Assembly (NCBI GenBank): GCA_945865325.1
Contig: CAMBFA010000006.1
Coordinates: forward strand, 1-56,043
DNA: 56,043 nt
Origin: Candidatus Kuenenia stuttgartensis
GTDB taxonomy: Bacteria; Planctomycetota; Planctomycetia; Pirellulales; UBA1268
Direction of reading: 5' to 3'
This document shows, in pieces, positions 16,404-25,621 of this stretch. A model generated the notes under the pieces. It worked only from the letters and a program-made list of their open reading frames with translations, made no database searches and was not told the origin of the DNA. Position 1 is the stretch's first letter. Every line of letters begins with the position of its first letter. Both the position numbers and the translations under genes were made by a program.

Positions 16404-17186
16404 TCAGGATTCGCAGGGAGCCGGTCGGGAAGCGGTAGTGCCGCAGATCTCATCCATGAGCCAGCGGTTCACATCGGCGAGAATTGTTTTCGAAAGATCG
16501 TTGCGACCCGGATAGATCCGCATCGCGAGCATCGCCCCGGCGGCATGAAACAACCGCAGGGTCGGGTCGGTTGGGCCGACGACCTCGGCGGGCGCCTGGC
16601 GATGGCAGCACAACAGCATCGGCAGCCGACGGACCTCCTCGAGGCGTCCGAACAGGCCTTCGTGGAGCGGAAAGGGCCCCCCGATCGAGACGACGCCGGC
16701 GAACGCGCTGGCATGGCGGCAGGCGATCCGGAATGCCTCCGTGCCACCGCTCCCTTGGCCGACGAGGAAGATCCGCCGCGGATGAATCGAGACGCGGTCG
16801 CGGACCCGATCGATCGCCTGCCAGACGAGCGCCTCGCCGTCGGCATTCGGGCTGTCAGGGCGGCGCGGTTCTACGGCCACGTGATTGCGGAGACTGACGC
16901 GGCTCATCGTCCGTCCCAAATCGAACCGCGGCCGATGCGCGTCGGGCAGCCAGACGAGGAGCGGATAGGCGTACCCCGGCTCATACCCGGTGGGGACGAA
17001 CATTCCCTCTGTGCCGATCGATGTCGGTGTGGAGGCGCTCCCTTCCCCAGCTGCCGCCGGGCGCGGGCGGACGGACCGTGTCGTCGGGAACGTCGCCGGG
17101 ATCGCGCTGTGCGTGGGAGCGAAGTTCGGCTCCCCGTGAAACTGCGGTTCGGCCGGGATCGTGCGGGCGGGGAGGCGGGGACGCAT
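16404..17186 (-). CDS. Alpha/beta-hydrolase fold protein, esterase/PHB-depolymerase-like, possibly inactive
   Basis: A 260-aa protein; GAGGTG lies 6 nt upstream of the start. The middle has the esterase outline YAYPLLVWLPDAHRP, then IHPRRIFLVGQGSGGTEAF with the nucleophile elbow G-Q-G-S-G, and HASAFAGVVSIGGPFP. Near the end, where related esterases have a histidine after the FPG/YPG turn, this protein reads YPGRNDLSKTILADVNRWL, so the catalytic His is not obvious. The N-terminal 60 residues are proline/threonine-rich with no signal peptide. It lies between mdh and the export cluster, with no clear link to either. Confidence 0.65.
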   Translation of the reverse strand: MRPRLPARTIPAEPQFHGEPNFAPTHSAIPATFPTTRSVRPRPAAAGEGSASTPTSIGTEGMFVPTGYEPGYAYPLLVWLPDAHRPRFDLGRTMSRVSLRNHVAVEPRRPDSPNADGEALVWQAIDRVRDRVSIHPRRIFLVGQGSGGTEAFRIACRHASAFAGVVSIGGPFPLHEGLFGRLEEVRRLPMLLCCHRQAPAEVVGPTDPTLRLFHAAGAMLAMRIYPGRNDLSKTILADVNRWLMDEICGTTASRPAPCES

Positions 17187-17508
17187 GCAGCACCTCAGGT
17201 GGGGACGATCCGGTCTTCACGGGGTGGGGAAGCCCCCGTGGCGAACGCGGAATCGGGGGGGTTCTAGCGGAACTCCCACCGTCGCTTCAACGGCAGACTC
17301 GCCGCCGGACCGCGTCCCCCTCATGGACCGACCCGTTGGTGGGGCTGGAGCCTTTCCGGGGCCTTAAATCTCGCCCAAGGGCCGTATCCCGCTGCCCGCG
17401 GCGCGGCGGGCGGGGCGGGATACGGCGATGCGGCAGGCTGGGGGGCGCAATCGCGACCGCGTCGTCCGGTCGGGCCGGCACTTTATCCACAGCTTGCCGG
17501 CGCTCGGC
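17187..17508. other. Intergenic region of 322 nt without a gene
   Basis: No coding frame here has a start signal or recognisable motif. The notable element is a long hairpin at 17381-17426, listed separately. The rest is GC-rich spacer between the mdh stop and the hydrolase start, both on the minus strand. Confidence 0.6.
17381..17426 (-). terminator. Strong stem-loop downstream of mdh
   Basis: GCCGTATCCCGC at 17381-17392 pairs perfectly with GCGGGATACGGC at 17415-17426, and a further inner pairing CCCGC/GCGGG is possible. It lies about 85 nt past the mdh stop on the transcribed strand. There is no U-run behind it, so it may be a 3'-end stabiliser or a Rho-assisted terminator rather than a classical intrinsic terminator. 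Confidence 0.45.
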
Positions 17509-18609
<1,101 letters not shown>

Positions 18610-19968
18610 CTAGGCTGCACCGGGTGGGGTGAAGCGGTCAGGGAGCGCCGCCCGCCGGTTTTGCACCCGCTTCCGGGCATCGCGTCGGCCGGCCCACAGG
18701 GCCAGAGCCACGCCGGCTACGACCATGGCCGTCAGCCCGACCAACACCGACGACATCGCCCCTCCCGACGCCGGCGCGGCCTGCCGCCGCCACTGGAGAT
18801 CCGCGCCGATCAGCAGCGGCGCCTCGCGGCGGAGCTCGGTGCCATCCCCTTTGGGGAGCGGATACGCGTACGACTTGAGGGCGAATCCAGCCACGCGGAC
18901 CGGCGCGCTGATCGTCGGGCCGGTCGGCATGCCGGGAGGCAGCGAACGGAGGCAGCAGACCACCGGGTAGCGGTCCTGGGCCTTTCCCCCGACGCTGATC
19001 AGCGGCGTGTTCACAAACACGAACACTTCCCAGTAGTGATCGATGCCAGTCTCCCTCTGGCGCAGCGGATCGTCGATCTCGATCCGGGTGGCACGGAGGG
19101 CGAGGCCATCGAAGGCGATCGGCGCGCCGCGATGGTGTTCGAACCACTGCTCGGCCGGATCGATGAGGCGAATCAACGGGGCCGGGGGGCCGGCAGCCGA
19201 AGCGATGGCCCCCTCCCCCGCCCTGCCGGCTGCGGCGAGAAGGGCATAGAACGCGTCGGACTCGGCGCCCGTCAGCTTTTGGCCGTCGACCACCGCGTCG
19301 AGCAATCCCATGTCCATCCCTGCCGAACCGGGAAGCTCGGCTGGATGCCATGCGACGCGGGCTGCCACGAGGAGCCGGGCCGGCGGTGCCGACGGCCAAG
19401 GGGTGCCGTCGGGCGGCGGCGCCGGGATCGGCCCGATCCCAGCGGCCACCGGCAGGCCGAACACCTCGGCTGGTTCGTCGAGGTCGCGGGAGCGCCTCCA
19501 GGCCCGCGGAGCGGCGTCGGTGACGACGTCGATGAACTCCCCTCCGTCGGTGCGGATCCGGACCAGATCGATCCAGCGCCGTCCGGTGGGGGTCGTGACC
19601 GCTTCGGGGAGCATGACCTCCGCCACGAAAACGGCGCTCCCGCGGAGATGAACGAAACGGTCTTCCGGCGGCGTGGCGAGCGCGGCCAGCGGTACCGCCT
19701 CGTCGCGCCAGGCCTCGAGGAACTCCGGCGGCGCGAGCATGATCCGCAGCAGCACGCGGATCACCAGCGCCGTCTGGTCGTCCCCCCATCCGAGCCCCGG
19801 ATCGAGGATCTCGCGGGCCTCCCGATCGAGCGCGAAGGTCTCGAGATACCGGGCCAGTGGGGTTCCGGTGGCGCGGGCCACGGGGTCGACCGCGGCCGCG
19901 GGATTGAGCCCTCCCAGGAGGATCACGGCCAGGGCGACGGCGACGCGGATCGACGGGCGTGGATTCAT
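18610..19968 (-). CDS. Membrane-anchored protein with repeated beta-rich domain, unknown function
   Basis: A 452-aa protein whose ATG overlaps the upstream stop (ATGA); an open frame continues far upstream but belongs to the other gene. It has a signal peptide (VAVALAVILLGGLNPAAA), a region near residues 100-190 (RFVHLRGSAVFVAEVML, RRSRDLDEPAEVFGLPV) and a second region near 340-410 (HYWEVFVFVNTPL, LRSLPPGMPTG, VRVAGFALKSYAYP, REAPLLIGADLQW). A C-terminal membrane helix (SVLVGLTAMVVAGVALALWAG) follows. The second region lines up by eye with a region of the neighbouring protein. No family recognised. Confidence 0.7.
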   Translation of the reverse strand: MNPRPSIRVAVALAVILLGGLNPAAAVDPVARATGTPLARYLETFALDREAREILDPGLGWGDDQTALVIRVLLRIMLAPPEFLEAWRDEAVPLAALATPPEDRFVHLRGSAVFVAEVMLPEAVTTPTGRRWIDLVRIRTDGGEFIDVVTDAAPRAWRRSRDLDEPAEVFGLPVAAGIGPIPAPPPDGTPWPSAPPARLLVAARVAWHPAELPGSAGMDMGLLDAVVDGQKLTGAESDAFYALLAAAGRAGEGAIASAAGPPAPLIRLIDPAEQWFEHHRGAPIAFDGLALRATRIEIDDPLRQRETGIDHYWEVFVFVNTPLISVGGKAQDRYPVVCCLRSLPPGMPTGPTISAPVRVAGFALKSYAYPLPKGDGTELRREAPLLIGADLQWRRQAAPASGGAMSSVLVGLTAMVVAGVALALWAGRRDARKRVQNRRAALPDRFTPPGAA

Positions 19969-21020
19969 CGATGGGGCTCCCTGTCGCCGGCCCCGTCCTC
20001 GATCGTGGCGAGCCTGCCGAGGGCCTCCCTCGGGTCGGTGGTGGTGACACCGCGGAAGTCGGCATCGAGAAGTTCCGGATGATGGCGCTTGGGAGCCTGC
20101 GAGGTCGCGGCGTAGCGGAGGGCGAGCCAGGTCGTGGCGAGGAGTCCGCCGATCGACACCAGCGCCCAGCCGACGACCGGGGTCTGTCCCCGTCCGCTCG
20201 TAATCCGGGGGGAAAGTTGTGGCTCCGTCGCCATCAGGAGCGGCGCGAGGCGGATGGCGTCGGAGGCCTGATAAGCCCAGCGCTTGAAGAACACCCCGTC
20301 GACGACCGCCGGAATCTCCACCCGCATGCCGGCCGGTATGCCGGGGGGGAGATCGAGAAAGTAGACAACGATCGGTGCTGCTGGGCCGCCGGCCGGTTCG
20401 AGCCACGCCTGCCAATAGGTGGCGATCCCGAGGGCGTTGGTCGGTGCCGCGACCTCCTGGAGTCGTCGGATCGTACCAGCGACCCGGACGCGGCGGCCAC
20501 GGAAGCTCCGCGGCTGACCGAAGAGTTGGGCGAAGGTCACCTCCCGGCCGCGCGGGGGCGACCCGGCCGCCGCCTCCTCCTGAAGGCGTTTCCAGATCGC
20601 GAACCAGGCCTGTTGATCGGCGGAGCGGAAGACCGTGTCGTCGCGGACAAGGGCCAGGTCGGCCGCGTCGGCCAACGTTTCCGCAGCATCGCGGACCGTG
20701 GCGGCCGGTGGGGGCGGGGTGGCGGGTGGGGGCGGGGTGGCGGGTGGGGGCGGGGTTAGTTCGGCGGGCGCCCCCCCGCCGCCAACCTCCCCTTCGATGG
20801 TCACCCCGTCTTCGATCGTCCTGGTCAGCGGACCGCGGCTCAAGATCGTGTCGATCGATGCCTGGGGGGCGGTTGGCGTTGGGCTCCACCAGGCTCGTTC
20901 CACCCAGGCCGTCACAAACACAAGCGGAACGAGGATCCAGAACAGCCGGAACTGCTCGGTCCTGGAATGCCAGTTCCGCGGCCGGCGACGAGGGGGTGAT
21001 TCCGTGGGGGATAAATCCAT
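19965..21020 (-). CDS. Membrane protein with OB-like domain, partner of the next gene
   Basis: A 351-aa protein; GGGAG lies 8 nt upstream of the ATG at 21020. The N-terminal membrane helix FRLFWILVPLVFVTAWVERA is followed by a PPPPAT repeat linker, a region DDTVFRSADQQAWFAIWKRL and a beta-rich domain (FRGRRVRVAGTIRRLQEV, YWQAWLEP, VVYFLDLPPGIPAGM, DGVFFKRWAYQ, RLAPLLMA). A second helix (PVVGWALVSIGGLLATTWLA) ends the protein. The domain resembles OB folds (RVRVAGTI) and recurs in the downstream protein, so the two probably form a membrane pair. Their place behind cytochrome oxidase genes hints at an envelope or respiratory role, which is inference. Confidence 0.7.
   Translation of the reverse strand: MDLSPTESPPRRRPRNWHSRTEQFRLFWILVPLVFVTAWVERAWWSPTPTAPQASIDTILSRGPLTRTIEDGVTIEGEVGGGGAPAELTPPPPATPPPPATPPPPAATVRDAAETLADAADLALVRDDTVFRSADQQAWFAIWKRLQEEAAAGSPPRGREVTFAQLFGQPRSFRGRRVRVAGTIRRLQEVAAPTNALGIATYWQAWLEPAGGPAAPIVVYFLDLPPGIPAGMRVEIPAVVDGVFFKRWAYQASDAIRLAPLLMATEPQLSPRITSGRGQTPVVGWALVSIGGLLATTWLALRYAATSQAPKRHHPELLDADFRGVTTTDPREALGRLATIEDGAGDREPHR
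20707..20757 (+). repeat. G-rich 18-bp tandem repeat, about three copies
   Basis: The unit GGTGGGGGCGGGGTGGCG occurs at 20707, 20725 and, shortened, 20743, inside the gene on the minus strand, where it encodes the PPPPAT linker repeats. The plus strand carries many G-runs and could form a quadruplex. Confidence 0.85.
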
Positions 21021-21100
21021 GAACTTCTCCCGCACGGCTGCCGGTCAGGCTCCGTTCGATTCGCGGAAGTTCGCGAAGGAAGGAGGCCGCCCGGCGCCGC

Positions 21101-21490
21101 TCAATCCGTCGACGCGGCGTCGGTGGGGGTGGTCGCGGTGTCGTGCCCCTCGAGACGGTCCCTCTCCTGACGACGCATCTCCCGCCACACATAGGCCCCG
21201 AAGGAACCGGCGAGGGTGAAGGGCATCGCGAGCATGATGAGGATGCTGTAGAAGTAGCCGCGGGCGAGATTCATCCCCTCGGGATCGGACTCGGCCACGC
21301 CATCCTTGCAGGTTGGGCACCCCAACGCCTCTCCGGCGACGAGGACGAGCAGGAGGATGACCACGATTCCAGCCCAGTCCGCCGTTGGCCGAAAGCTTGC
21401 CAGCAGCCGAGACCGAACACGCAGAAACCGCGGGATCGGGTCGGTGATCCCGCCCCGGCGTGAATCGACACTCGGGTATGGCTGGGACAT
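21101..21490 (-). CDS. Small membrane protein with CPTC motif
   Basis: A 129-aa protein; AGGAG lies 9 nt before the ATG at 21490. It has two hydrophobic segments: residues about 40-58 (WAGIVVILLLVLVAGEALG) and about 80-100 (FYSILIMLAMPFTLAGSFGA). Between them, just after the first, is CPTCKDGVAESDPEGMN. The Cys pair could bind a metal or be redox active on the periplasmic side. It lies behind a candidate terminator from the oxidase genes and 65 nt ahead of the paired membrane-protein genes. I do not recognise a named family. Confidence 0.7.
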   Translation of the reverse strand: MSQPYPSVDSRRGGITDPIPRFLRVRSRLLASFRPTADWAGIVVILLLVLVAGEALGCPTCKDGVAESDPEGMNLARGYFYSILIMLAMPFTLAGSFGAYVWREMRRQERDRLEGHDTATTPTDAASTD

Positions 21491-21525
21491 GGTCGGTTCT
21501 CCTCGCTCCATTCTAGCTCTCCTTT

Positions 21526-21550
21526 GGAAAAGTCATCGCTGACCTTTTTT
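21526..21550. terminator. Candidate bidirectional terminator after the oxidase operon
   Basis: GGAAAAGTCA, loop TCGC, TGACCTTTTTT. Read on the minus strand it is an A-run, a GTCA/TGAC core and a T-run, fitting an end point for the transcript coming from the DUF420 gene. Read on the plus strand it ends in six T. The stem has one bulge. Confidence 0.45.
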
Positions 21551-21612
21551 GACGTGGTCGCCCGGAGGATTTTCGACGTGGTCGCCCGGAGGATTTTCGA
21601 CGTGGTCGCACA
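21551..21612. repeat. 24-bp tandem repeat, 2.6 copies
   Basis: Two perfect copies of a 24-bp unit start at 21551 and 21575, and a partial third (GACGTGGTCGC) starts at 21599. They lie in the gap between the DUF420 stop and the CPTC gene, next to the candidate terminator. The function is unknown; it may be simple slippage. Confidence 0.9.
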
Positions 21613-21683
21613 GAGAAAACGCTGCGGTTTTCCTGGGCCGACAGCCGCCGCATCCAGCGGCGGCGCACACGATCGACAGCCTG

Positions 21684-22193
21684 CTAGCGAACGGCTGTGT
21701 CCCCGGCGGTGATCCGGTCCGGGCCCTCCCCGGATCGCTGGGTCTGGGGAACATCGATCTGCGGATAAAGGTGGTAGAGCATGGCGTAGATGATGACACC
21801 GGTGACGCTGACGTAGAGCCAGATCGGCAGGGCGATCCGCCCCAGGCGCCGATGGGCATCGAGACGACCGCGGAAGGCGAGGAAAAACATCCGCAGGGCG
21901 AGGAAGGGAACGGTTCCAGCCAGGAGAATGTGGGAAATGAGAATCACGAAATAGACCACCCGCACCGTTCCATGGCCGGTGAACGGCACATGCCCGACGA
22001 GCCAGTGGTAGGCGAGGTAGCAGACGAGGAACACCGTCGAGACGAGGAACGCCGCCACCATCGCGGCCCGGTGGGCCCGCCAGTTGCGTTGGCGGATGGC
22101 GATCCAACCGACGACGAGAAGCACCGTCGAGAGCGCATTAAGAACGGCGTTGGTAGTGGCAAGCGGATGGATCGCCAGGAACGTGGGAGTCAT
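21684..22193 (-). CDS. DUF420 membrane protein, oxidase-associated
   Basis: A 169-aa protein starting in an ATGA overlap with the SCO stop. It has four to five membrane helices with conserved histidines (RNWRAHRAAMVAAF, YLAYHWLVGHVPFTGHG, VILISHILLAG, DAHRRLGRIALPIW). DUF420 proteins commonly sit beside haem-copper oxidase and SCO genes, which fits an assembly role. A second, distant copy lies at the right end of the window. Confidence 0.88.
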   Translation of the reverse strand: MTPTFLAIHPLATTNAVLNALSTVLLVVGWIAIRQRNWRAHRAAMVAAFLVSTVFLVCYLAYHWLVGHVPFTGHGTVRVVYFVILISHILLAGTVPFLALRMFFLAFRGRLDAHRRLGRIALPIWLYVSVTGVIIYAMLYHLYPQIDVPQTQRSGEGPDRITAGDTAVR

Positions 22194-22993
22194 CGGTCGG
22201 CCCCCGCTGGGATCGAGGGGGCCAACGGCGTGTCCGCAGCGGGAGTCGCCGACGGCTGATCGTCGGCCGGTTCGTCGAGGACCTCGCGGACCAGTTTTTT
22301 GAGCAGGTCGACACGATCGGCTTGGAGGAGGTGGTAACCGCCGCGGAGGCGCCCCTGCCGGTCGAACACCACGCCCCGTTCGGAGTGGACGCCGACTTCG
22401 GCCGGCAGTCGGAAGCTCTGGTTCGCGATCGTCTTGATCGTCTCCATGTCGCCGGTGAGGAACTTCCACCGACTCGTGTCAGCGTCGAAGCGCTCGGCAT
22501 AGCGCCGCAGCACTTCCGGGGTGTCGTTTTCGGGATCGCACGTGAGGCTGACGACTCGGAGATCGGGGGAGTCGATCTCCCGGAGCATGTCGGCCAGCGC
22601 CTGGTTCTCGCGGAAGCAGGGGCCCGGGCAGTTGGCGAAAAAGACGCTCCCCACCCACACCTTCCCGGCCAGCGACTGGGAGTCAAACACCTCGCCGGCC
22701 TGATCGGTGAGGACAAACGGCCGCGCCTGCTCTCCCGGCTCCTCCAACACCGCCGGCACCGGTTCGGGCTCATCAGAGGGCCGCTGGGCCGATATCGGCA
22801 GACGACGCGGCGAGCCGCAGCCCGCCAGGCCGCAGAGCGCCAGGCCACCGCCCGACAAGAAGAACGCCGCGCCGACGACCAGCGCGAGGGAGGGCGGTCG
22901 GGAGGCGTGGCTGCCGGCCGCGGCGGGGCGGGGCGACATGGCAGGGGCAGTCACACGCGGCATCGGATTTCGGGTGGGAAGGAAAGCGTTCAA
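22190..22993 (-). CDS. SCO1/SenC copper chaperone for oxidase CuA assembly
   Basis: A 267-aa protein whose ATG overlaps the subunit IV stop (ATGA). It has a membrane anchor or lipoprotein signal near residue 45 (FFLSGGGLALCGLAGC), then a thioredoxin-like domain with the Cu site FFANCPGPCFREN (CxxxC), VVSLTCDPENDTPEVL, and the third ligand region at VGVHSERGVVFDRQG. This is the full Cys-Cys-His set of a functional SCO. It would deliver copper to the CuA centre of subunit II in the same operon. The tail is proline/alanine-rich. Confidence 0.93.
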   Translation of the reverse strand: MNAFLPTRNPMPRVTAPAMSPRPAAAGSHASRPPSLALVVGAAFFLSGGGLALCGLAGCGSPRRLPISAQRPSDEPEPVPAVLEEPGEQARPFVLTDQAGEVFDSQSLAGKVWVGSVFFANCPGPCFRENQALADMLREIDSPDLRVVSLTCDPENDTPEVLRRYAERFDADTSRWKFLTGDMETIKTIANQSFRLPAEVGVHSERGVVFDRQGRLRGGYHLLQADRVDLLKKLVREVLDEPADDQPSATPAADTPLAPSIPAGADR

Positions 22994-23496
22994 TGGGCGG
23001 CCGGATCGGCGAGTACTTGTGCTTCAGCGGCCCTCTCCATGAGGAGGAGATCGCTGGGGCGGGCCATGTGCAGGAGGCGCTCTTGGGCCACCATCCGGTT
23101 CCGCAGGCCGACGTCGGGGACGAGCATCAGCGCCAGGAAGATCGCCATCATCGCCGCGGGGATCGTGAGGACGAACTTCCAGTTCGCCTCCCACAGCACG
23201 TGCATGAAGAAGAGCACGACGAGCATCGCCTTCGTGCACGACACCGCCATCATGAACGCCCACCCGACATGCGGCTGGTCGCGCCATGGCCAGACCGACG
23301 AGTAGGTGAGGAACGACATCGTCGTCAGCAGGCAGAGGGCGGCGAAGACGGCAAGATACTGGCCGATGCCCCCGTGGGAGCCATGGTCATCACCATGGTC
23401 GTCGTGGCCCGAGTCGTGATCGTGGGCCACGGTGGATAGCGGGGCGCCGACCCGCGTGATCGGTCCGTGGGAGTCGGCGGGGGAGGTGGGTGACAT
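22990..23496 (-). CDS. Cytochrome c oxidase subunit IV family protein
   Basis: A 168-aa protein with GAGG 7 nt upstream. The N-terminus is rich in His and Asp (DHDSGHDDHGDDHGSHGG) and may bind metal. Three membrane helices follow (LAVFAALCLLTTMSFLTYSS, VSCTKAMLVVLFFMHVLWEA, FVLTIPAAMMAIFLALML), matching prokaryotic subunit IV. It lies between subunit III (58 nt) and SCO (4-nt overlap). Confidence 0.88.
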   Translation of the reverse strand: MSPTSPADSHGPITRVGAPLSTVAHDHDSGHDDHGDDHGSHGGIGQYLAVFAALCLLTTMSFLTYSSVWPWRDQPHVGWAFMMAVSCTKAMLVVLFFMHVLWEANWKFVLTIPAAMMAIFLALMLVPDVGLRNRMVAQERLLHMARPSDLLLMERAAEAQVLADPAAH

Positions 23497-23554
23497 GGAA
23501 ACCTCGGGCTCAGATGGCGGTGAACCGCGACGCGGGGAGCGTCTGCGGCGGATT

Positions 23555-24604
23555 TCAGAACAGATAGAGGAGCGGGAAGAGGAAGATCCAGACGAGGTCG
23601 ACGAAGTGCCAATAAAGGCCGGCGTTCTCGATCATCCCGGCGCGTTTGCGGTCGAGCCGGTAGGTGAGGAGGATCGCAAACACGAGAAGGCCGACGGCGA
23701 CGTGGATCGCGTGGAAACCGGTGAGGAGGAAGTAGGTGCTAGCCCACATGTTCCCCCCGGGGATCACCGCCGGCAGACGGAGCCAGGGGAAGGCGTCGTT
23801 GAGCCCCGAGGCATGGCCGCCGTGGCTCCCCGTCCCTTCCGACGGCAGCGGCATGATCTGGTCGGCGACGACCGCCAGATCGAACGGCTGCTGACCGGGG
23901 TTGGTCAGCATTTTCTGCACCTTTTGGAGTCGGCCGCGGCCCGTCTGCTGCTCCGCTGAAAGTTTCTCCGCCGGCGCTTCGTCGAGCCGCTTGAGAAGAT
24001 CGACGGTGCCCCCCGCCTCCGCGGAGCTGTCGGCCGCTTCCCGCAATCCCGCCGGCACGAGGCCGAGGGGAACCTTCCGCAGTTCGTCGAGACGGGCGCG
24101 GACGGCCGAGCCGTAGTAGAGATCGGGCTTCTCATAGATCCGGCTGTGCGGTTGGGACGGATAGATGCCGTGCGAGAACTTCGCCGAGTATTCGTAGCCC
24201 TTGATGCCCAGAAACAGGCTGCCGAGGAGGAGCGTGGCGATCATCCAGTTCTTCGCCATCGACACCTTGTTGGCCTTCGCCGCTTCGAGAGCGAGAACGA
24301 TCGTCACGCTCGAGCAGATGAGCACAAATGTATTGAAGGCGCCGATCGGTTCACTCAAGTGGACATGGTGGGGCTTCGGCCAGACGGCGGCACCGAACCG
24401 GAGCACGACGTAGCTGCCGAGGAGAGCGGCGAAGAACATGATCTCGGTCGAGAGGAACAGCCACATGATGAGCTTTCCCTTCGAGAGGGGCAGCCCCGGC
24501 TGGTACTGAAGAACGATGTGACCGTGGCCACCGCCGTGGTCGTCGTGCCCATGGGCATCGCGATCGTCGTGGCCGTGGGGGATCGAAGGGGCGGAGGCAT
24601 TCAT
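23555..24604 (-). CDS. ctaE: Cytochrome c oxidase subunit III with a large insertion
   Basis: A 349-aa protein. The N-terminal tail is His/Asp-rich. The helices follow subunit [63 protein letters not shown], then [20 protein letters not shown] and the end [20 protein letters not shown]. Between about residues 148 and 280, where other subunits III have a short loop, lies a soluble charged segment with predicted helices ([31 protein letters not shown]). It should face the periplasmic side. Confidence 0.92.
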   Translation of the reverse strand: MNASAPSIPHGHDDRDAHGHDDHGGGHGHIVLQYQPGLPLSKGKLIMWLFLSTEIMFFAALLGSYVVLRFGAAVWPKPHHVHLSEPIGAFNTFVLICSSVTIVLALEAAKANKVSMAKNWMIATLLLGSLFLGIKGYEYSAKFSHGIYPSQPHSRIYEKPDLYYGSAVRARLDELRKVPLGLVPAGLREAADSSAEAGGTVDLLKRLDEAPAEKLSAEQQTGRGRLQKVQKMLTNPGQQPFDLAVVADQIMPLPSEGTGSHGGHASGLNDAFPWLRLPAVIPGGNMWASTYFLLTGFHAIHVAVGLLVFAILLTYRLDRKRAGMIENAGLYWHFVDLVWIFLFPLLYLF

Positions 24605-24664
24605 GGGCGTGTCTGGATGGTTGAGGGGGCGTGTCGGCGACGCGGCGGGGGCGTGGTCGTGAAG

Positions 24665-25621
24665 TCAGGAGAGGGGGCCGCCGCAAACGATCGCGGCGAC
24701 GAGGATGACGGCGAGTGACGCGAGCGACACGAGGAGCAGACCGCGGGCGGAGGGGTCGTCGCGGGCCACCGCGAAGCGGATCGTCGCCGCCACGTAGGCG
24801 ACCGAGGCGACCGCCGCCACGAGGAACATCCAGACGCTTGCCGACGGAACGGCTAACAGGAGGCTCACCGGCACCATCGCCAGGGCCGCCGCCAGCGCCT
24901 GCCCCGCGGCCCTCAGCCCTCCCGGATCGACGACGGTGAGCATCCGCAGCCCGGCATCGGAATACTGCTTACGGTACAGCCAGGCGATCGCCATGAAGTG
25001 GGGAAACTGCCACAGGTAGAGCACCGTGGCGAGCGCTCCGGCAGCGATCCCGCCGGCGGCATCGCCCGCCTGGAGTCGCCCCGGCCCGCCGGCAGCAAAC
25101 CACCCGATCGCCACCGGAAGGGCCCCGGCGACGGCGCCGACGGCGGTGTTCAGCGGGGTCACGCGCTTCAGCGGCGTGTAGACCAGGACATAGAGCAACC
25201 AGGTCGAAAGCGACGCGGCGCTGGTGGCCCATCCCCCTCCGGCCACGGTGATCACGAGCCCAACGAGAAGGAGCCCCGCCGAAAAAATCCAAGCGTCGCG
25301 GACTCCCAGCCTTCCGGTCGCGAGCGGACGGGCGGCGGTGCGCGGCATGAGCCGGTCGGTGTGCCGCTCGACGATCTGGTTGGCGATGCTCGAGCTGGCC
25401 GCCACGAGGAGGGTGCCGAGGAGAACGACGACCAGGCCCGCTCCATCGAGGGCCCGCCCGGCGGTCAGCCACGCCGCTGTGGCGACGGTGGCGAGAACCA
25501 TGACGGCGATCCGCGGGCGGACGAGCCGGGAGATGTCGGCCGCCGTGGAAGCGACGGCGCCGGCCGACGGGGAGAGCGACGGCTCGGAGGCCATCGGAAT
25601 CGTCTGGAAAGGGGCGTTCAT
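24665..25621 (-). CDS. ctaB: Protoheme IX farnesyltransferase (haem O synthase)
   Basis: A 318-aa protein starting in an ATGA overlap with the ctaA stop. It has about nine membrane helices. The first prenyl-diphosphate site is SIANQIVERHTDRLMPRTAA, with Glu where most family members have the first Asp. The second conserved loop is YTPLKRVTPLNTAVGAVAGA, followed by the WQFPHFMAIAWLYRKQYSDA region. It makes haem O from haem B, which CtaA then oxidises to haem A. Confidence 0.93.
   Translation of the reverse strand: MNAPFQTIPMASEPSLSPSAGAVASTAADISRLVRPRIAVMVLATVATAAWLTAGRALDGAGLVVVLLGTLLVAASSSIANQIVERHTDRLMPRTAARPLATGRLGVRDAWIFSAGLLLVGLVITVAGGGWATSAASLSTWLLYVLVYTPLKRVTPLNTAVGAVAGALPVAIGWFAAGGPGRLQAGDAAGGIAAGALATVLYLWQFPHFMAIAWLYRKQYSDAGLRMLTVVDPGGLRAAGQALAAALAMVPVSLLLAVPSASVWMFLVAAVASVAYVAATIRFAVARDDPSARGLLLVSLASLAVILVAAIVCGGPLS

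Noticed and set aside
18610-21192. A single 860-codon minus-strand gene
   Set aside because: The upstream half is a shadow frame rich in Arg/Pro. The true start is the ATG at 19968, which overlaps the stop of a well-formed gene in another frame.
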